64,000 bases of DNA from Cokeromyces recurvatus (GCF_025118155.1 NW_026251388.1:1054001-1118000); one strand, 5' to 3'. Shown: positions 34,150 to 45,606, counted from the stretch's first letter. Numbers and translations are program-made. The notes: generated from the sequence alone by a model not told the origin.

Positions 34150-37100
34150 TTCTTTATAGACATATTGATTCTTCTTATAACTAGTTTATATACAGATGAA
34201 TCAGCATACTTGACCAGTGTAATCTATTATATATTTTTTGTCGCTCCTGGTACTCTAGACGATAATATTGCAATAGTATTTAATTTTAATAGAAATTTAC
34301 TTTATATCACGCTTTTTGGCTATTCTCTACGAACTGATTATTCACAAGTTTGTTACAAACAATAGTTTATTTCATCGTTCAACATTTTATCTTTCAAACT
34401 GTAGATATGTTGATCCTTCGTGTTAAAGTAGTTAATAACTTTTTTTTTTTTTTTTTTTTAAAAAAAAATATCTTTGCAAAATACTTTGTATATCAAGTAT
34501 TATTTTATAATTAAAACTTGCAACTAGTGATGTTATTTATTGATAATATTTAAGAATATGCTTTTATAAAGGAATTTAAATTCCAATTCTTAAAAGCTTC
34601 CAAAAGAATGTACGCTTTGAGGAATAAGACATCTCAAAATTATATCTTTAGAGATTGTTCTTGTAGACCTTTTGGATATGTTGGTATGCAAATTTTATTC
34701 ACTGTAATTTGAAAGATGTTGCATAGATATGAGTTCACAAGAGTGGTTTATTACCAAAAACTTCGAAATAAAAAAATATGTATATATTTCAATGAAATAT
34801 TAACTAAAATAAATAAGAATGAATTTTTATACAATGATACTAAACTAAAAAAAAAATCTATGATTATTAATTGAAGCTAAAGGAAGCCGTAACATGATAT
34901 ATTTCAATTGTCAAAACAGAAAGCATCAGACAATAGAATGAAATAAACTATATAAATTCAATAATAATGGCAAATAAGATCAACAGCATGTCTCTTAGAA
35001 ATCTCTAAATTACAAAGAAGAATAATACTCACAGGATGTGTATTTGCTTTTTATTTTTACTAATTTGAATAATAAATGATAAGATAAAAATAAATCCGAT
35101 AATCAGTATACATTGGGTGGTGCTTATATTGTGGAGAAGCGTAAAAATAATGATATGCAAAAAAAAAAAAAAAAAGTCAGCATGCATGATATAATTCTAT
35201 GTCAGAAGGGTGAAACTAAGGTCTCAACTTCTCTAAAACTTAACTATGAGGTAATAAGCAAGGACAATGAGAAGTTCATAAGTGATCCTTCCTCTAATGA
35301 CAACGCTAATCTAGGCTTTGACGGAGTTTAAGTGAAAAGGTATTTACTTATCCTGTCAAATATCCCACCCTGTTAATAAGCTTTTCGTTCTCGATACATA
35401 GAAAGAAGACAACCTCAAAATACAGCTTAATCAGCAAGAAAAAGTAGCTACAGAATGGCACAAGTAGTTTATATTATTTATACTTGAAACTTATTTGCAA
35501 TAGGCTGCACTTCCTTATATTGTTTATATTCTTTAAAATAAACTTATCTCATTCAATGGTATAATCTCTAGTGACTATATTATCATTTTCTGTTGTAAAT
35601 CTTAACTTGACCGTTTTCTATAATAAGAATAATAATAAAAAACTGTGTGTCATACATAAAAATGAAACACTGGTTGTCTATGATGAGAATCTACTGCTGT
35701 TTAGATTTTGCAAATCTTCAAATTGAAATCATAAGTACTGTTTGTATCATATTTCAGTAACGTGCTTATTGGTTACTTTTTTTTTTTTTAAAACTGTTGT
35801 AAATAATATTATTTTTTTGATCGCATATGTATTGTAGTTTTCTTAAATAGCATTTTGATAAGTTATATTTGTCTCAACCGTGATTTATAATTTAATTTTA
35901 ATCCCAATATGGTAATGTCATCCTTCGCTGTCTTATTTTGATATTCCGCACTTTTTGAAGAAGAAGTGTATTTCACTTCATCATCGTTATTTTTCACTTT
36001 CATCGAGGAGAGTGTAAATATAGATAACAATATAATATATGTTTTTCTCTTTATTAAGGCTGAATCTGATTTATTAGAATTTAATGGAATAATACTTACT
36101 CTAATACCATATCTTAATTTCGTACAATAATCTATAAAAGCAAAAAGATTTATACAATATTGCTAATATTGTTTGTCTTTCGACAATCTAATTCGTAATT
36201 ATCATGTAAAGTAGATAAGGAGCCTTTATTTTCATTTTATTTTTTTAAAAGAAAAAAAAATACATTTATGCTTCTTTCTCTTTTTCTCCTATACATTTTT
36301 AATATTTCCAAAAAAGACATATAGAAAAAAGACAGAGTTCATTACGACTATAAAGAATACATACTTTTAAATAGTATAGATAAAATATGAAGGCTTAGAC
36401 AAGTTTAAAGTCTTCCATTTTGTGAATAACACGAGTAACTTTATAATATCATTCGATAAAATAACTGATATTGAAATAGGAGAAACTGAAAACACCATTA
36501 GAAAGAAAAGAGATGAATATGTTTGGATAATGTAAGTATTGTCCTTTCTCCTCCGACTAACTGCTCCTATTAAATTCTTTTGACCTGTCATGGAAAAGTA
36601 AAATGAAACTACTCTTCTTCTAGAAAAAAAAAAAAAAAACTTGTATACATGTAATATAATTTATAAAAGACTTTTCCCTATCCCATCTCAAAGTTTGATA
36701 AGTATATGTACTTCAAATGAACGTTATAATACAATTAAAAAATAAATCAAACATTGTACCTATTATTATTTTTTGAAACCAACATATTATTTCCAGGGGA
36801 AACTAATCATCAGATAAAATTTAAAAAAAAAAGAGAAACCTTCTTAACAATAATAGGAATATTTGAGATGGTACACTCTTTTTAAGCATGCAATTCGTTT
36901 GTATCTAGTAAAAGAATTAATAATATATCGAGAATATTAATATTATGATTCTATAGCATTATGGTTGAGTAATGGTATATTAACTTGCTTTATCCTTTAC
37001 TATTGTAAAGAACATAATCTTTATCTTTAAGACTGAAATGGATCCATGTTATATCTAAGAAGTAGCTTAGTAATTTAGTAGAGACTCTTGATGGGGACTC

Positions 37101-37977
37101 CACCTCTCTAATCATATAAAATACTCTAATACAGTATGTATATAATGTACACTTAGATAACATCCTAAAGTATAATTGATTAGGCAAATGCCTCGTGCTA
37201 TATCTGCTATCAAAGCCCGATAAACGCATAATAGTAATAGTTTGATATAAGAAGATCTAAAATGAATCAATTTCATAAAACTATAATAAAAGTTTAAATG
37301 CTAATAAAATAATTTCTTTGTAGTATTATCGATACATATTAAAAATAAGACTATTATAAGGTTTAATGTATTATTGTATGTATTAAAAAAAAAGGACAAA
37401 TCTTAGAGAATTCTCATTCTTAATACGCATGATTTCCAAACATAATGACATAGTTTCAAAATGTAAAATCGGCAATAATACAATTGTGCGATCTGTTACA
37501 CGAAATTTTAACAAATTGATTTATACTGTAGAAAAAAAAAATAAAGCTTTTAATTCAAAACACAGAAAAAATAGTTCCCCTTTTTTTTATAACCTTAAAA
37601 AAGGTAACATTCGAAATATAACTCATTATAACGCGAAAGAAATAAAGTAAGAATCCTTATAACTTTCCAAATCTCAAATTGTTTCAAGCATAATACAGAC
37701 TTCTATAAACTGCTTAAAATAATCAGTAACTTTGGAGGAAGATTGTTTTTTCAATATAATATATTCAGTAACGTTTTTTACCTGATGGTTTCATATGATT
37801 CATGTTTAATACGTAAAAAATATGCATTTATAATATAATGGTATGATATTTTAAATCAAAATTAAAAACAATTAAGATATAATATGATCGACAACTAGTT
37901 AAAGATTGACAGAAATAAAATTATCTATTAATTAGAATTGTAGTATTATGTATATATGAATCAGTTGTTTACTAGTC

Positions 37978-38013
<36 letters not shown>

Positions 38014-38304
38014 GACATTTAATATGTAATCGTTCTACTTTTTTTTTTCAGCTAAAAAATGTACTTGAAAAAAGTAAACTTAGTTAAGACCACTTCAAAC
38101 ACTTCTTGCATTTAAATGTAGCTTAAAATAAAACAATCATTTTGAGTGTAAAAATTTACATTTAAAGTTAAAATACACTTGTGTTTTAAATTCATTCCCG
38201 CACACTTCCTGACTATGAAAGATCTTTGTCTTAAATCCAAAAAAAAAAACTGATTTTTTTTTGTTTTAAAACACTTATCGTTATTTAAATCAAATAAATG
38301 AACA

Positions 38305-38313
38305 TATATAAAA
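38305..38313 (+). promoter_or_regulatory. TATA box of the Thr/Ala repeat gene
   Basis: TATATAAAA lies 58 bp before the ATG at 38371, a spacing suited to transcription start about 30 bp downstream. This is one of the clearest TATA boxes in the window and fits a strongly regulated structural gene. Confidence 0.55.
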
Positions 38314-38370
38314 AGCCTCTTCTCCAGAAAGTATCAGTTAGTTATTCAACTTAATACTTCTTATAGAACA

Positions 38371-40107
38371 ATGGCACGTAAATTGTTTGTCTTATCTTTA
38401 ACAGCAGCAGTATTAGCTCTTGTATCAGCACTCCCTGCTCCTTTAGGTTCCCATGATAGTATTGTAGGTACAGCTTCTTACGACAGTGCCGTTTCCAAGT
38501 GTATATATAAAAGAGATGTGATTCCCGCTACCACTACCACTGCTGCCGCCGCTACTACCACTACTACTGCTAAGGCCGCTACTACTGCCGCCGCCACCAC
38601 TACTGCTAAGGCCGCTACTACTACTACTGCTAAGGCCGCTACTACTACTACTGCTAAGGCCGCTACTACTACTACTGCCGCCGCCACCACTACTGCTAAG
38701 GCCGCTACTACTACTACTGCCGCCGCCACCACTACTGCTAAGGCCGCTACTACTACTACTGCCGCCGCCACCACTACTGCTAAGGCCGCTACTACTACTA
38801 CTGCCGCCGCCACCACTACTGCTAAGGCCGCTACTACTACTGCCGCCGCCACCACTACTGCTAAGGCCGCTACTACTACTACTACCGCTGCCACTACTAC
38901 TACTACTGCTAAGGCCGCTACTACTACTGCTAAGGCCGCTACTACTACTGCCGCCGCCACCACTACTGCTAAGGCCGCTACTACTACTACTACCGCTGCC
39001 ACTACTACTACTACTGCTAAGGCCGCTACTACTACTGCCGCCGCTACTACTACTGCCGCCGCCACCACTACTGCTAAGGCCGCTACTACTACCGCTGCCA
39101 CTACTACTACTACTGCTAAGGCCGCTACTACTACTGCCGCCGCCACCACTACTGCTAAGGCCGCTACTACTACCGCTGCCACTACTACTACTACTGCTAA
39201 GGTCGATACTACTACTGCCGTCGCTACTACTACTGCCGCCGCCACCACCACTACTACCGCCGCCACCACCACTGCCGCTGCCACCACCACTACTACCGCC
39301 GCCACCACCACTACTACCGCCGCTACCACCACTACTACCGCCGCTACCACCACTACTACCGCCTCTACCACCACTACTGCTAAGGCCGAAACTACTACTG
39401 CCGCTGCCACCACCACTGCCGCCGCTACCACCACTACTACCGCCTCTACCACCACTACTACCGCCTCTACCACCACTACTGCTAAGGCCGCTACTACTAC
39501 TACTGCCGCCGCTACCACCACTACTACTAAGGCCGAAACTACTACTGCCGCTGCCACCACCACTGCCGCCGCTACCACCACTGCCGCTGCCACCACCACT
39601 ACTACCGCCGCTACCACCACTACTACCGCCGCTACCACCACTACTGCTAAGGCCGAAACTACTACTGCCGCTGCCACCACTACTACCGCTGCCACTACCA
39701 CTACCACTGATGCTGTGTCGACTACTACTACTACTAAACCCTCTAAGAAAGAAAGAAAGGCCTCTAAGGAAGCCGCCAGAAAGTCAAGAAAGGAAGCTAA
39801 GAAGGCAAGAAAGTCCTCTAAAGAAGCTGCCAGAATGTCAAGAAAGGAAGCTAAGAAGGCAAGAAAGTCCTCTAAAGAAGCTGCCAGAATGTCAAGAAAG
39901 TCCTCAAAGGAAGCCGCTAAGAAGGCAAGAAAGTCCTCAAAGGAAGCCGCTAAGAAGGCAAGAAAGTCCTCTAAAGAAGCCGCCAAAAAGTCAAGAAAGG
40001 AAGCTAAAAAGGGCCATAAACAAACCCATGACAAGAAAGCTGCTAAAAAGTCAAAGAAGGCTCATAAGAAAGATAAGAAGCACAAGCACAAGCACCATAA
40101 GCATTAA
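38371..40107 (+). CDS. Secreted Thr/Ala-repeat protein with a Lys/Ser-rich polycationic tail
   Basis: 578 residues, no intron. Signal peptide: MARKLFVLSLTAAVLALVSA, cleavage expected after VSA-LPA. Then a short unique segment with one Cys and a KR pair (KRDVIPA, possible Kex2-type site). Residues about 53-450 are almost only Thr and Ala with regular Lys, in units such as KAATTTTAAATTTA (14 residues, 42 bp), later units using Glu (KAETTTAAA). Residues about 455-578 are Lys/Arg/Ser/Ala rich: repeats of KSSKEAARMSRKEAKKAR, ending in a His/Lys tail. No GPI signal. The Thr block is probably O-mannosylated; the tail should bind polyanions. Family not recognised. GC-rich codons (GCC, ACT/ACC) contrast with the AT-rich surroundings because of composition. 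Confidence 0.8.
   Translation: MARKLFVLSLTAAVLALVSALPAPLGSHDSIVGTASYDSAVSKCIYKRDVIPATTTTAAAATTTTTAKAATTAAATTTAKAATTTTAKAATTTTAKAATTTTAAATTTAKAATTTTAAATTTAKAATTTTAAATTTAKAATTTTAAATTTAKAATTTAAATTTAKAATTTTTAATTTTTAKAATTTAKAATTTAAATTTAKAATTTTTAATTTTTAKAATTTAAATTTAAATTTAKAATTTAATTTTTAKAATTTAAATTTAKAATTTAATTTTTAKVDTTTAVATTTAAATTTTTAATTTAAATTTTTAATTTTTAATTTTTAATTTTTASTTTTAKAETTTAAATTTAAATTTTTASTTTTTASTTTTAKAATTTTAAATTTTTKAETTTAAATTTAAATTTAAATTTTTAATTTTTAATTTTAKAETTTAAATTTTAATTTTTDAVSTTTTTKPSKKERKASKEAARKSRKEAKKARKSSKEAARMSRKEAKKARKSSKEAARMSRKSSKEAAKKARKSSKEAAKKARKSSKEAAKKSRKEAKKGHKQTHDKKAAKKSKKAHKKDKKHKHKHHKH
38530..39700. repeat. Coding minisatellite (42-bp related units)
   Basis: Nested repeats of (actact) and (gccgcc) blocks with GCTAAGGCC spacers every 24-42 bp. 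The first half has longer, nearly identical 42-bp units; the second half has shorter degenerate ones. Likely to vary in length between strains and prone to assembly collapse. Confidence 0.9.
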
Positions 40108-40705
40108 AAAAAGAAAAGACTAATGAACCAATATTTAATGAATCCCTCTATTTTATATATTTCCCTACCCTACTTTGTTTAATTTTAATTCATGTATAAT
40201 CTTTATTATTATTATTATTATTATAAAATAAAACTAATATAATATTTAACATTCTGACAATAGTTTATTGTTTTAATCTATTTTTTTTTTTAATCATAGT
40301 ATAATTCCTTAGGGCAAAGAAGTTCAGTTCTTGCTTATTATGTATTACTGTTTTTATAATCATTTGAATTACAAATTTCATAGAAGAGTAATCTTGTATA
40401 AGGAAATTATTTAAAATGTTATAATAGCTAGTATAGTTTTTTCTTTTATAAAAAGCATGCTGTATTCAAGCTATAAAAGATGTTAAATAGTTTGTACAAC
40501 ATGATATCACCTTTTTTTTTTCATAATTACAAGAAGCTAATATGTTTCTTTTTTCCTATCTTTCTCTTTCTCTTTTTTTTTTCCCCTATTACTATATAAT
40601 TGCTTTATTATAAGCAGTTATATTTATATACACATATATAGAATAATAATAGCATAGAATATAAATATATATTCCTTTCTTTCTATTCGTTTTTCTTTTA
40701 CTTAT
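40108..40705. other. Intergenic, 3' of the Thr/Ala gene
   Basis: 598 bp, no gene. An aaaataaaact signal near 40223 and a TAT trinucleotide run precede it; a pyrimidine-rich stretch near 40548-40583 lies upstream of the next gene. Confidence 0.5.
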
Positions 40706-41244
40706 ATGGATCATCACTATCATCATAATAATAACAGTCGACGCAATATATACTCTAACCCTTTTTCTAATAATAACTTATGTGAATATCCAAAGACATT
40801 ACAAAAACCAAATAAAATTATGTTAGTAGATCATTACAATCACTCTTCATCTGAATTACATCATGATCGTTCACAAGAGATCACTTGGTTATTCTTCAGA
40901 GATAATAAATGGGTACCTTTTCAATCAAATAATCATCATAAAATAGAACAAGTATTTACATTAGGCGGTAAAGATATATTTATACGTATTAGAAGAAGAA
41001 GAAGAAAAAAAAAAGTAAATATTTATTTCATCATCTTATTTTTATAGGTATTTATGTAGATATTAATGGTAATAGCAGAGTATATTACAGAAATATATAG
41101 CAGTGAATTATATTAATGACACGTTATACATTTTTAGATATTAATTTTCCTCATTTAAAAAGTATACGGGTATTTCCAACGAGGATGTATTTATCATATC
41201 TCGGTATGAAGTATCGACTCAGTTGTGTTATACAAGGATCATGA
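40706..41244 (+). CDS. Small WWE-domain-like protein (3-exon model, tentative)
   Basis: Model: 40706-40985, 41048-41068 (21-nt micro-exon), 41138-41244; 135 residues, frame exact. N-terminus His/Asn/Ser rich. Residues about 52-125 fit a WWE pattern: EITWLFFRDNKWVPFQSN, HHKIEQVFTLGGKDIFI, then YVDINDINFPHLKSIRVFPT and YRLS, corresponding to W..f...W.Pf....IE..f, a Y-V-D strand and a closing strand. WWE domains bind ADP-ribose-type ligands or mediate interaction in ubiquitin and lipase proteins. The micro-exon is inferred because it restores YVDIN-D-INFPHL; without splicing, the first ORF ends at 41047 in a low-quality tail. Function unknown. Confidence 0.5.
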
Positions 41245-41395
41245 TATAATAGTTACACTTATATTTAATTATATGTACATGTATGTATTTTTCTTCTTCT
41301 TTTTCTCTCTCTCTCTCTCTTTATTATATGTTTAGAATATACCACATACTATATACTTTGTAATTATTAAAACTGTCTATCTATTATATACATAT

Positions 41396-42798
41396 TTACT
41401 CTACAGGCTGACATAAGATGCCTGTAAATGATGCCATTAATGCACGTTGGTGTGCAAATTTGGCTTGATATCCACCAGCTTTTACCTGCTTATTATTATG
41501 AATATATTCTGTAGATCTATGTAGAAATATATAAATACATCATGCATCCTATTTTAATATAAATATAAATGTATAACTTACGAATCCATATAATTTTCAC
41601 GCACGGTATATCCGGAGGTATATTCATATTGTAATGCTAGTGGATCAAAATTTCTTGCTTCATTCTCTCTCATATCAACATCTGCTTCCATTGCTGTCGT
41701 AATCCAAGAGGGAATAAACAGTTTATTATCTGTCTGTTGTTGTTGCTGCTGCTGCTGCTGGCGAAGAGCAGAAGATCTTTTAAGAGCAGTTGCTTGTCTC
41801 GCTTGAATCACTGCTTGAGCAGATTTATTTGATGTTGCAAGTTCTGTAATAATGTCAGACTTTTCTATTTCTTTCATCTTTCTTTCTTCTTCTAATTGTT
41901 TCAAATATTCTTCCCTCTTTTGCTCTCTTTCTTTTTTCTCTAATTCATCTTGATAATTTCTATATCTTTGCTCATTTAGTAGTTTAGCTTGATTTGCTGC
42001 AATACTTTCTTTATTTTCCATTTCATATGCTGCTATTTTTGCTTCAGTTTCTGCAACATCCACTTCATTCATTAAATTAAATGCTATATATAAGTATATT
42101 GTTAGAGGGAGTGGGAAAGATAAGGAGAAGAGGTAAAGAGTTCAAATTTATGTACATACTAATATCTTCTACCATTTCCAAGTAATCATTATATGCCCTT
42201 AAACTTGGAAAATCTTCAGCCCTTTTATTAAACCTAAAAATACACTTTAAGAATTATTTTTGTTTTTTTCTTTTAACTACGCACGAAATATTGTCTTACA
42301 CTCTAGCAGCTCGTTTTCGTATACGAACTTCTTTTTCAACAGCAAGATCTTCAAAAATTTGGGAAATGAATTGGTTCTTTCTTAACACTTGTTGACAGAT
42401 AGGACAAGGAGCGGGTCCCGCACTAAATAAACGATCTATACAAGATTCACACCTAAACATTGTTATGCAAATTTTACACATGTACATAAATTAATCTTTT
42501 CTTTCTTTCCTTTTTTTTTCCACATTATACAAAATCCTTATTTATTTTATCTTACATTTTATGAAAGCAAGGTGACACTAAAAGCTTTAAATTGGGTGTT
42601 AAGTATTTATCACTTTTACAAACAGGACATTGAGCATCTTCTTCCTATAAAATGCATAACATGAATCGTTTAAATATATGTAATTTTATTAAGTTTTTTT
42701 TTTCTTAAAAAAAAATAAGCAGCTCATACTTGAAAAGAAACAATCGATGTTCCTGTTTTCCCAATCATTAAAGTTTGATTTCTTAACGTATTTGTCAT
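41396..42798 (-). CDS. CDK-activating kinase assembly factor MAT1/Tfb3, 6 exons, one frame-breaking base
   Basis: RING subunit of the TFIIH kinase module (with Cdk7/Kin28 and cyclin H). Exons (minus) 42730-42798, 42556-42644, 42300-42452, 42160-42234, 41582-42083, 41396-41516; 335 residues after correction. RING: CPVCKSDKYL, LLVSPCFHKMCESCIDRLF, APCPICQQVLRKNQF. Then VFNKRAEDFPSLRAYNDYLE, a long coiled coil (ENKESIAANQAKLLNEQRY onward) and the conserved C-terminus AGGYQAKFAHQRALMASFTG. Odd: exon 4 carries AAA at 42180-42182 (+ strand) where AA is needed to read YNDYLEMVEDI; as given the frame breaks. Divergent from SRP19 over 261 bp. Confidence 0.93.
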
Positions 42799-43059
42799 TT
42801 ATTAAAAAAAAACAGCTATACTAGAAAGAAAAGAATTGTGTTGTACCTATCTTGTAAGTCAAAAAATAAAAAATAAAATAAAATAATAATTATTTAAAAA
42901 TAAGAGAATTTAATTGGGTGGAATGCCTTAGCGTCACTTTTTTTTATATACATGTATTGGTATATTGTCTGTGTACTTTTAAATACATTTTTTTTTTTTT
43001 TTTTTTTAAAAAAAAATCTTATTTTGTTCTCGTCTTGCACATTAATAAAATAACTAAAA
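42799..43059. promoter_or_regulatory. Divergent MAT1/SRP19 intergenic promoter
   Basis: 261 bp between two divergently transcribed housekeeping genes. A T-run directly followed by an A-run (about 42987-43016) is a likely nucleosome-excluding poly(dA:dT) element close to the SRP19 start. Confidence 0.5.
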
Positions 43060-44021
43060 ATGTCTATGCTAGATAATTTAAAAAAAACACGAAAGAATCC
43101 CATCTTTTTGGATGAGAGTGAAGACATGGATGTTGACAATATGGATTTTCCTCTTCCTACTGAAACACCTGGATCAAGTAGCAATCCCTTAGGAGGCATG
43201 CCTGATATGGCACAACTTCAAAAAATGATGCAAAGCCTAAATGCGGGTAGTGATAGTACTCAACGCCCTAATGCCCCTTCTACTACAAGAGATCCCGGAT
43301 TTGTTACTGTTGCCTCTGGGCCTAATGGTGTTCCCCGTCAAATGCAGCCAAATGAATACAAGGAGTGAGTAATATTTTATAGTTATCTTTTTTAATGTTA
43401 TCTTATGTATATATATATTATTTTAGCTGGGTCTGTGTTTATCCTTGTTATATTGATGCTGATAAGACCGTTCAAGAAGGAAGAAAAATTTCCAAGGAAA
43501 AGGCGGTCAAAAATCCTCATGCTTACCACATGGCTGTTGCATGTCAAAAATTAGGCTTCAATGTAGTATATGAGGTACAAAATAAAACCTTATATATGTA
43601 TATACATATACATATATACATGGAGTGGACGATGCAGTTTAGATTAAGCCTTTTTCTTTTTCTTTTTTTTTTTTCTCTTCATTAGGGTAAACGCCATCCT
43701 CGTGATTGGGCTAATGTTGGACGTGTTCGTGTTCAATTGAAGAATTCATCCAACTTTTTTATTAATCCTAACATCATAACACGTAAACAATTATTCATAG
43801 CTATTGCCAAGTTGATTCCTATTTGTCAAAAGGAAGGTGAAGTTCCAAAGACGATCGTTTCACCTTTGACCACTTTAGCAGAAATTGAGGCACTAGCTGA
43901 TGAACAACGTAGAGCCCAAGGTCTTCCTACGTTGGCAGAAATGCAAGCACAAAATGCAGCTCAACAACCTCATATTCCTGCTAAACCAAAGAAACAAAAG
44001 ATTAAATATGTTCGTGCTTAA
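43060..44021 (+). CDS. Signal recognition particle subunit SRP19/Sec65, 3 exons
   Basis: Binds SRP RNA and helps assemble SRP54 for co-translational ER targeting. Exons 43060-43364, 43427-43574, 43686-44021; 262 residues. The N-terminal about 95 residues are Pro/Ser/Met rich and disordered as in Sec65-type fungal proteins. The SRP19 fold starts at DWVCVYPCYIDADKTVQEGR, includes KNPHAYHMAVACQKLGFNVV, then GKRHPRDWANVGRVRVQL. The C-terminus has PTLAEMQAQ and a basic KPKKQKIKYVRA end. Splice junctions keep frame throughout. Confidence 0.95.
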
Positions 44022-44441
44022 TTAATGTATTAGCATTACATATTTATTACATTGTTTATTATTATTATTATTATTCTTTCTTTTGTAATGAGTGCGCAAG
44101 CGCTCCTTTGACTTTTTTCGGAGGAAGAGAGTTGTACAGCATATGTGTAATCATTCCCTATTCTATATAAATATATAAAAGTATTATATTATCTAATACG
44201 TTAAATTTAGTCTAGTTAATGTTATGTTATACTTGTATTTATTCTTGATTTTTGATATAAGCCAGTTTCTATAGCATCAAATACATGTGTTTTCAGTTTA
44301 ATTTGATTCATCTTTTTTTTTTTTTGTTTAAATACATGTTATGCACTGATAAAATGATTCAAATAATAATAATAATAATAATAAAAAAGAAATGTAGTAA
44401 CAATAAGAATACAATTATGTTCTTTATTTATACAACTATAT
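44022..44441. other. Convergent 3' intergenic region of SRP19 and urate oxidase
   Basis: 420 bp without gene; ATT trinucleotide runs near 44057-44073 and 44368-44382. Confidence 0.5.
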
Positions 44442-45606
44442 TTATAACTTGGATTCCTTACGAGCAGCTGTTGCAGTAATAAGACCTATAAACGAACTTA
44501 ATATGTATACATATATATATATATTTCCTCTGATATATGGGATCATCATTCACTTACCAGAGGGATCAGCTTGAGGATGAAATAAGGTTGTGTGCTTACC
44601 CTTATTATTAATATTAAATTTACTTAAATCAATGCCAACATAATGTTTATTAGGTAAAGCATAAGATACTTCAGCAATCTCGGGAAATGTAGACAAAATA
44701 TGTTGCTGCATCATATAGAGTGTAGCTTGAACAGATGCAGAGTCATCCTTTGCAAATATATCACAAGTGATTTGTTTGATAGCGGCATGAATCGCTTTGT
44801 AATCTATCTGTTGAAGGGCAGGCTGCTGTTTGGGATGAAATGTCCATTTACAGTTAATCATGGTCGAAAAGATACGATCCCAGGTGGGTTCCAAGGTGGT
44901 ATATTGATCAACTAGAAAATTATAGAAGGTGGAACCGGTTGTCTTGAGTACGAGTAATCGATCGAGTCCCGAAGTGATATGAATTTGGTTACCAGCACGG
45001 TAATGTTCAACATGGGTGGTTTGAACATCTTCTCCATCGCGATGGAATGCATATGGATGAGCTTGACCATCCACAATGAGACGTGACCATCTGTGTTTAA
45101 TGATGTCTACAAAGGCAGCAGAGATGTGTGTATATTGTCTCAAAATATGCTCAGTTATCTCTTGAGCAAATATCTCAATATTATCTACATGAGGACTCTT
45201 TTTCGCAAGAATGTTGATTGTATTTTTACAGGTATCTAAATGTATCGTTATGAATGATCATTCTGATATATATATATATTTAAGGAAGAAGCCCCACACA
45301 CTCCCTCCCTCTTTATATATATATATATACAATACCAGTAGTAACTACAACAGAGTTATTCGCCTTTGTATAAGAAGTTTCGATATCACCCTCTAACAAA
45401 AGTTTGACCTATTTAATTTAATTTTTTTTTATAATAGTTTATTATTCATTCCTCCTTCTCCCTTTATATATGTATACATATTTATATTTATTTACTGTAA
45501 GTTCAGTGCAATGCTGGATATTCTCCTCTTTATAAACTCTTAAGAGGTGGACAAGGTCTTTTCCGTAGCGAGCTTTCTTGAGATAAACATTATCACTATT
45601 GGGCAT
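44442..45606 (-). CDS. Urate oxidase (uricase), peroxisomal, 4 exons
   Basis: Oxidises urate to 5-hydroxyisourate in purine nitrogen recovery. Exons (minus) 45496-45606, 45336-45408, 44558-45235, 44442-44485; 301 residues, the standard length. Motifs: ARYGKDLVHLLRVYKEEN (catalytic Lys in YGK), VKLLLEGDIETSYTKANNSV (active-site Thr), YTHISAAFVDIIKHRWSRL (His), DRLLVLKTTGSTFYNFLVDQ, DDSASVQATLYMMQQHIL, LPNKHYVGIDLSKFN. The last exon adds the C-terminal tripeptide SKL, a canonical PTS1 peroxisomal signal. Together with the proline dehydrogenase gene it points to flexible nitrogen use. Confidence 0.97.

Larger units (their letters stand above)
29809..38370. other. Gene desert, 8.5 kb, AT-rich
   Basis: No ORF above about 80 codons, no family signature, no splice-linked coding pattern that I could assemble. 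Contents: many homopolymers (T about 25 near 31000, T-A junction near 34440-34470, A32 near 37981-38012), a CA-rich patch near 31459-31485, trinucleotide ATT runs near 33870-33890 and the T-rich repeat at 34080-34149. Small ORFs at 33115-33315 (minus), 35113-35331 and 37429-37650 show no recognisable homology. It could be degenerate sequence, a centromere-like region or a non-coding transcript locus; nothing visible decides. Confidence 0.6.

Noticed and set aside
35113..35331. ORF of 72 codons in the gene desert that looks compositionally protein-like (ending SNDNANLGFDGV).
   Set aside because: Contains a lysine run from an A tract, has no recognised family and no splice partner. Possibly a fragment of a decayed repeat protein; not annotated.
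37981..38012. A32 run flanked by GTCAGT and ACTGAC, suggesting a retroposed or hairpin element.
   Set aside because: The 6-bp inverted flank is too short to exclude chance in low-complexity DNA, and no target duplication or inserted body is present.
38478..40034. A 518-codon open frame antisense to the Thr/Ala protein gene, rich in Val and Ala.
   Set aside because: It is the mirror of ACN/GCN/AAG codons in the sense gene, which read as Val/Ala/Leu without stops on the other strand. No start context, signal or domain supports it.
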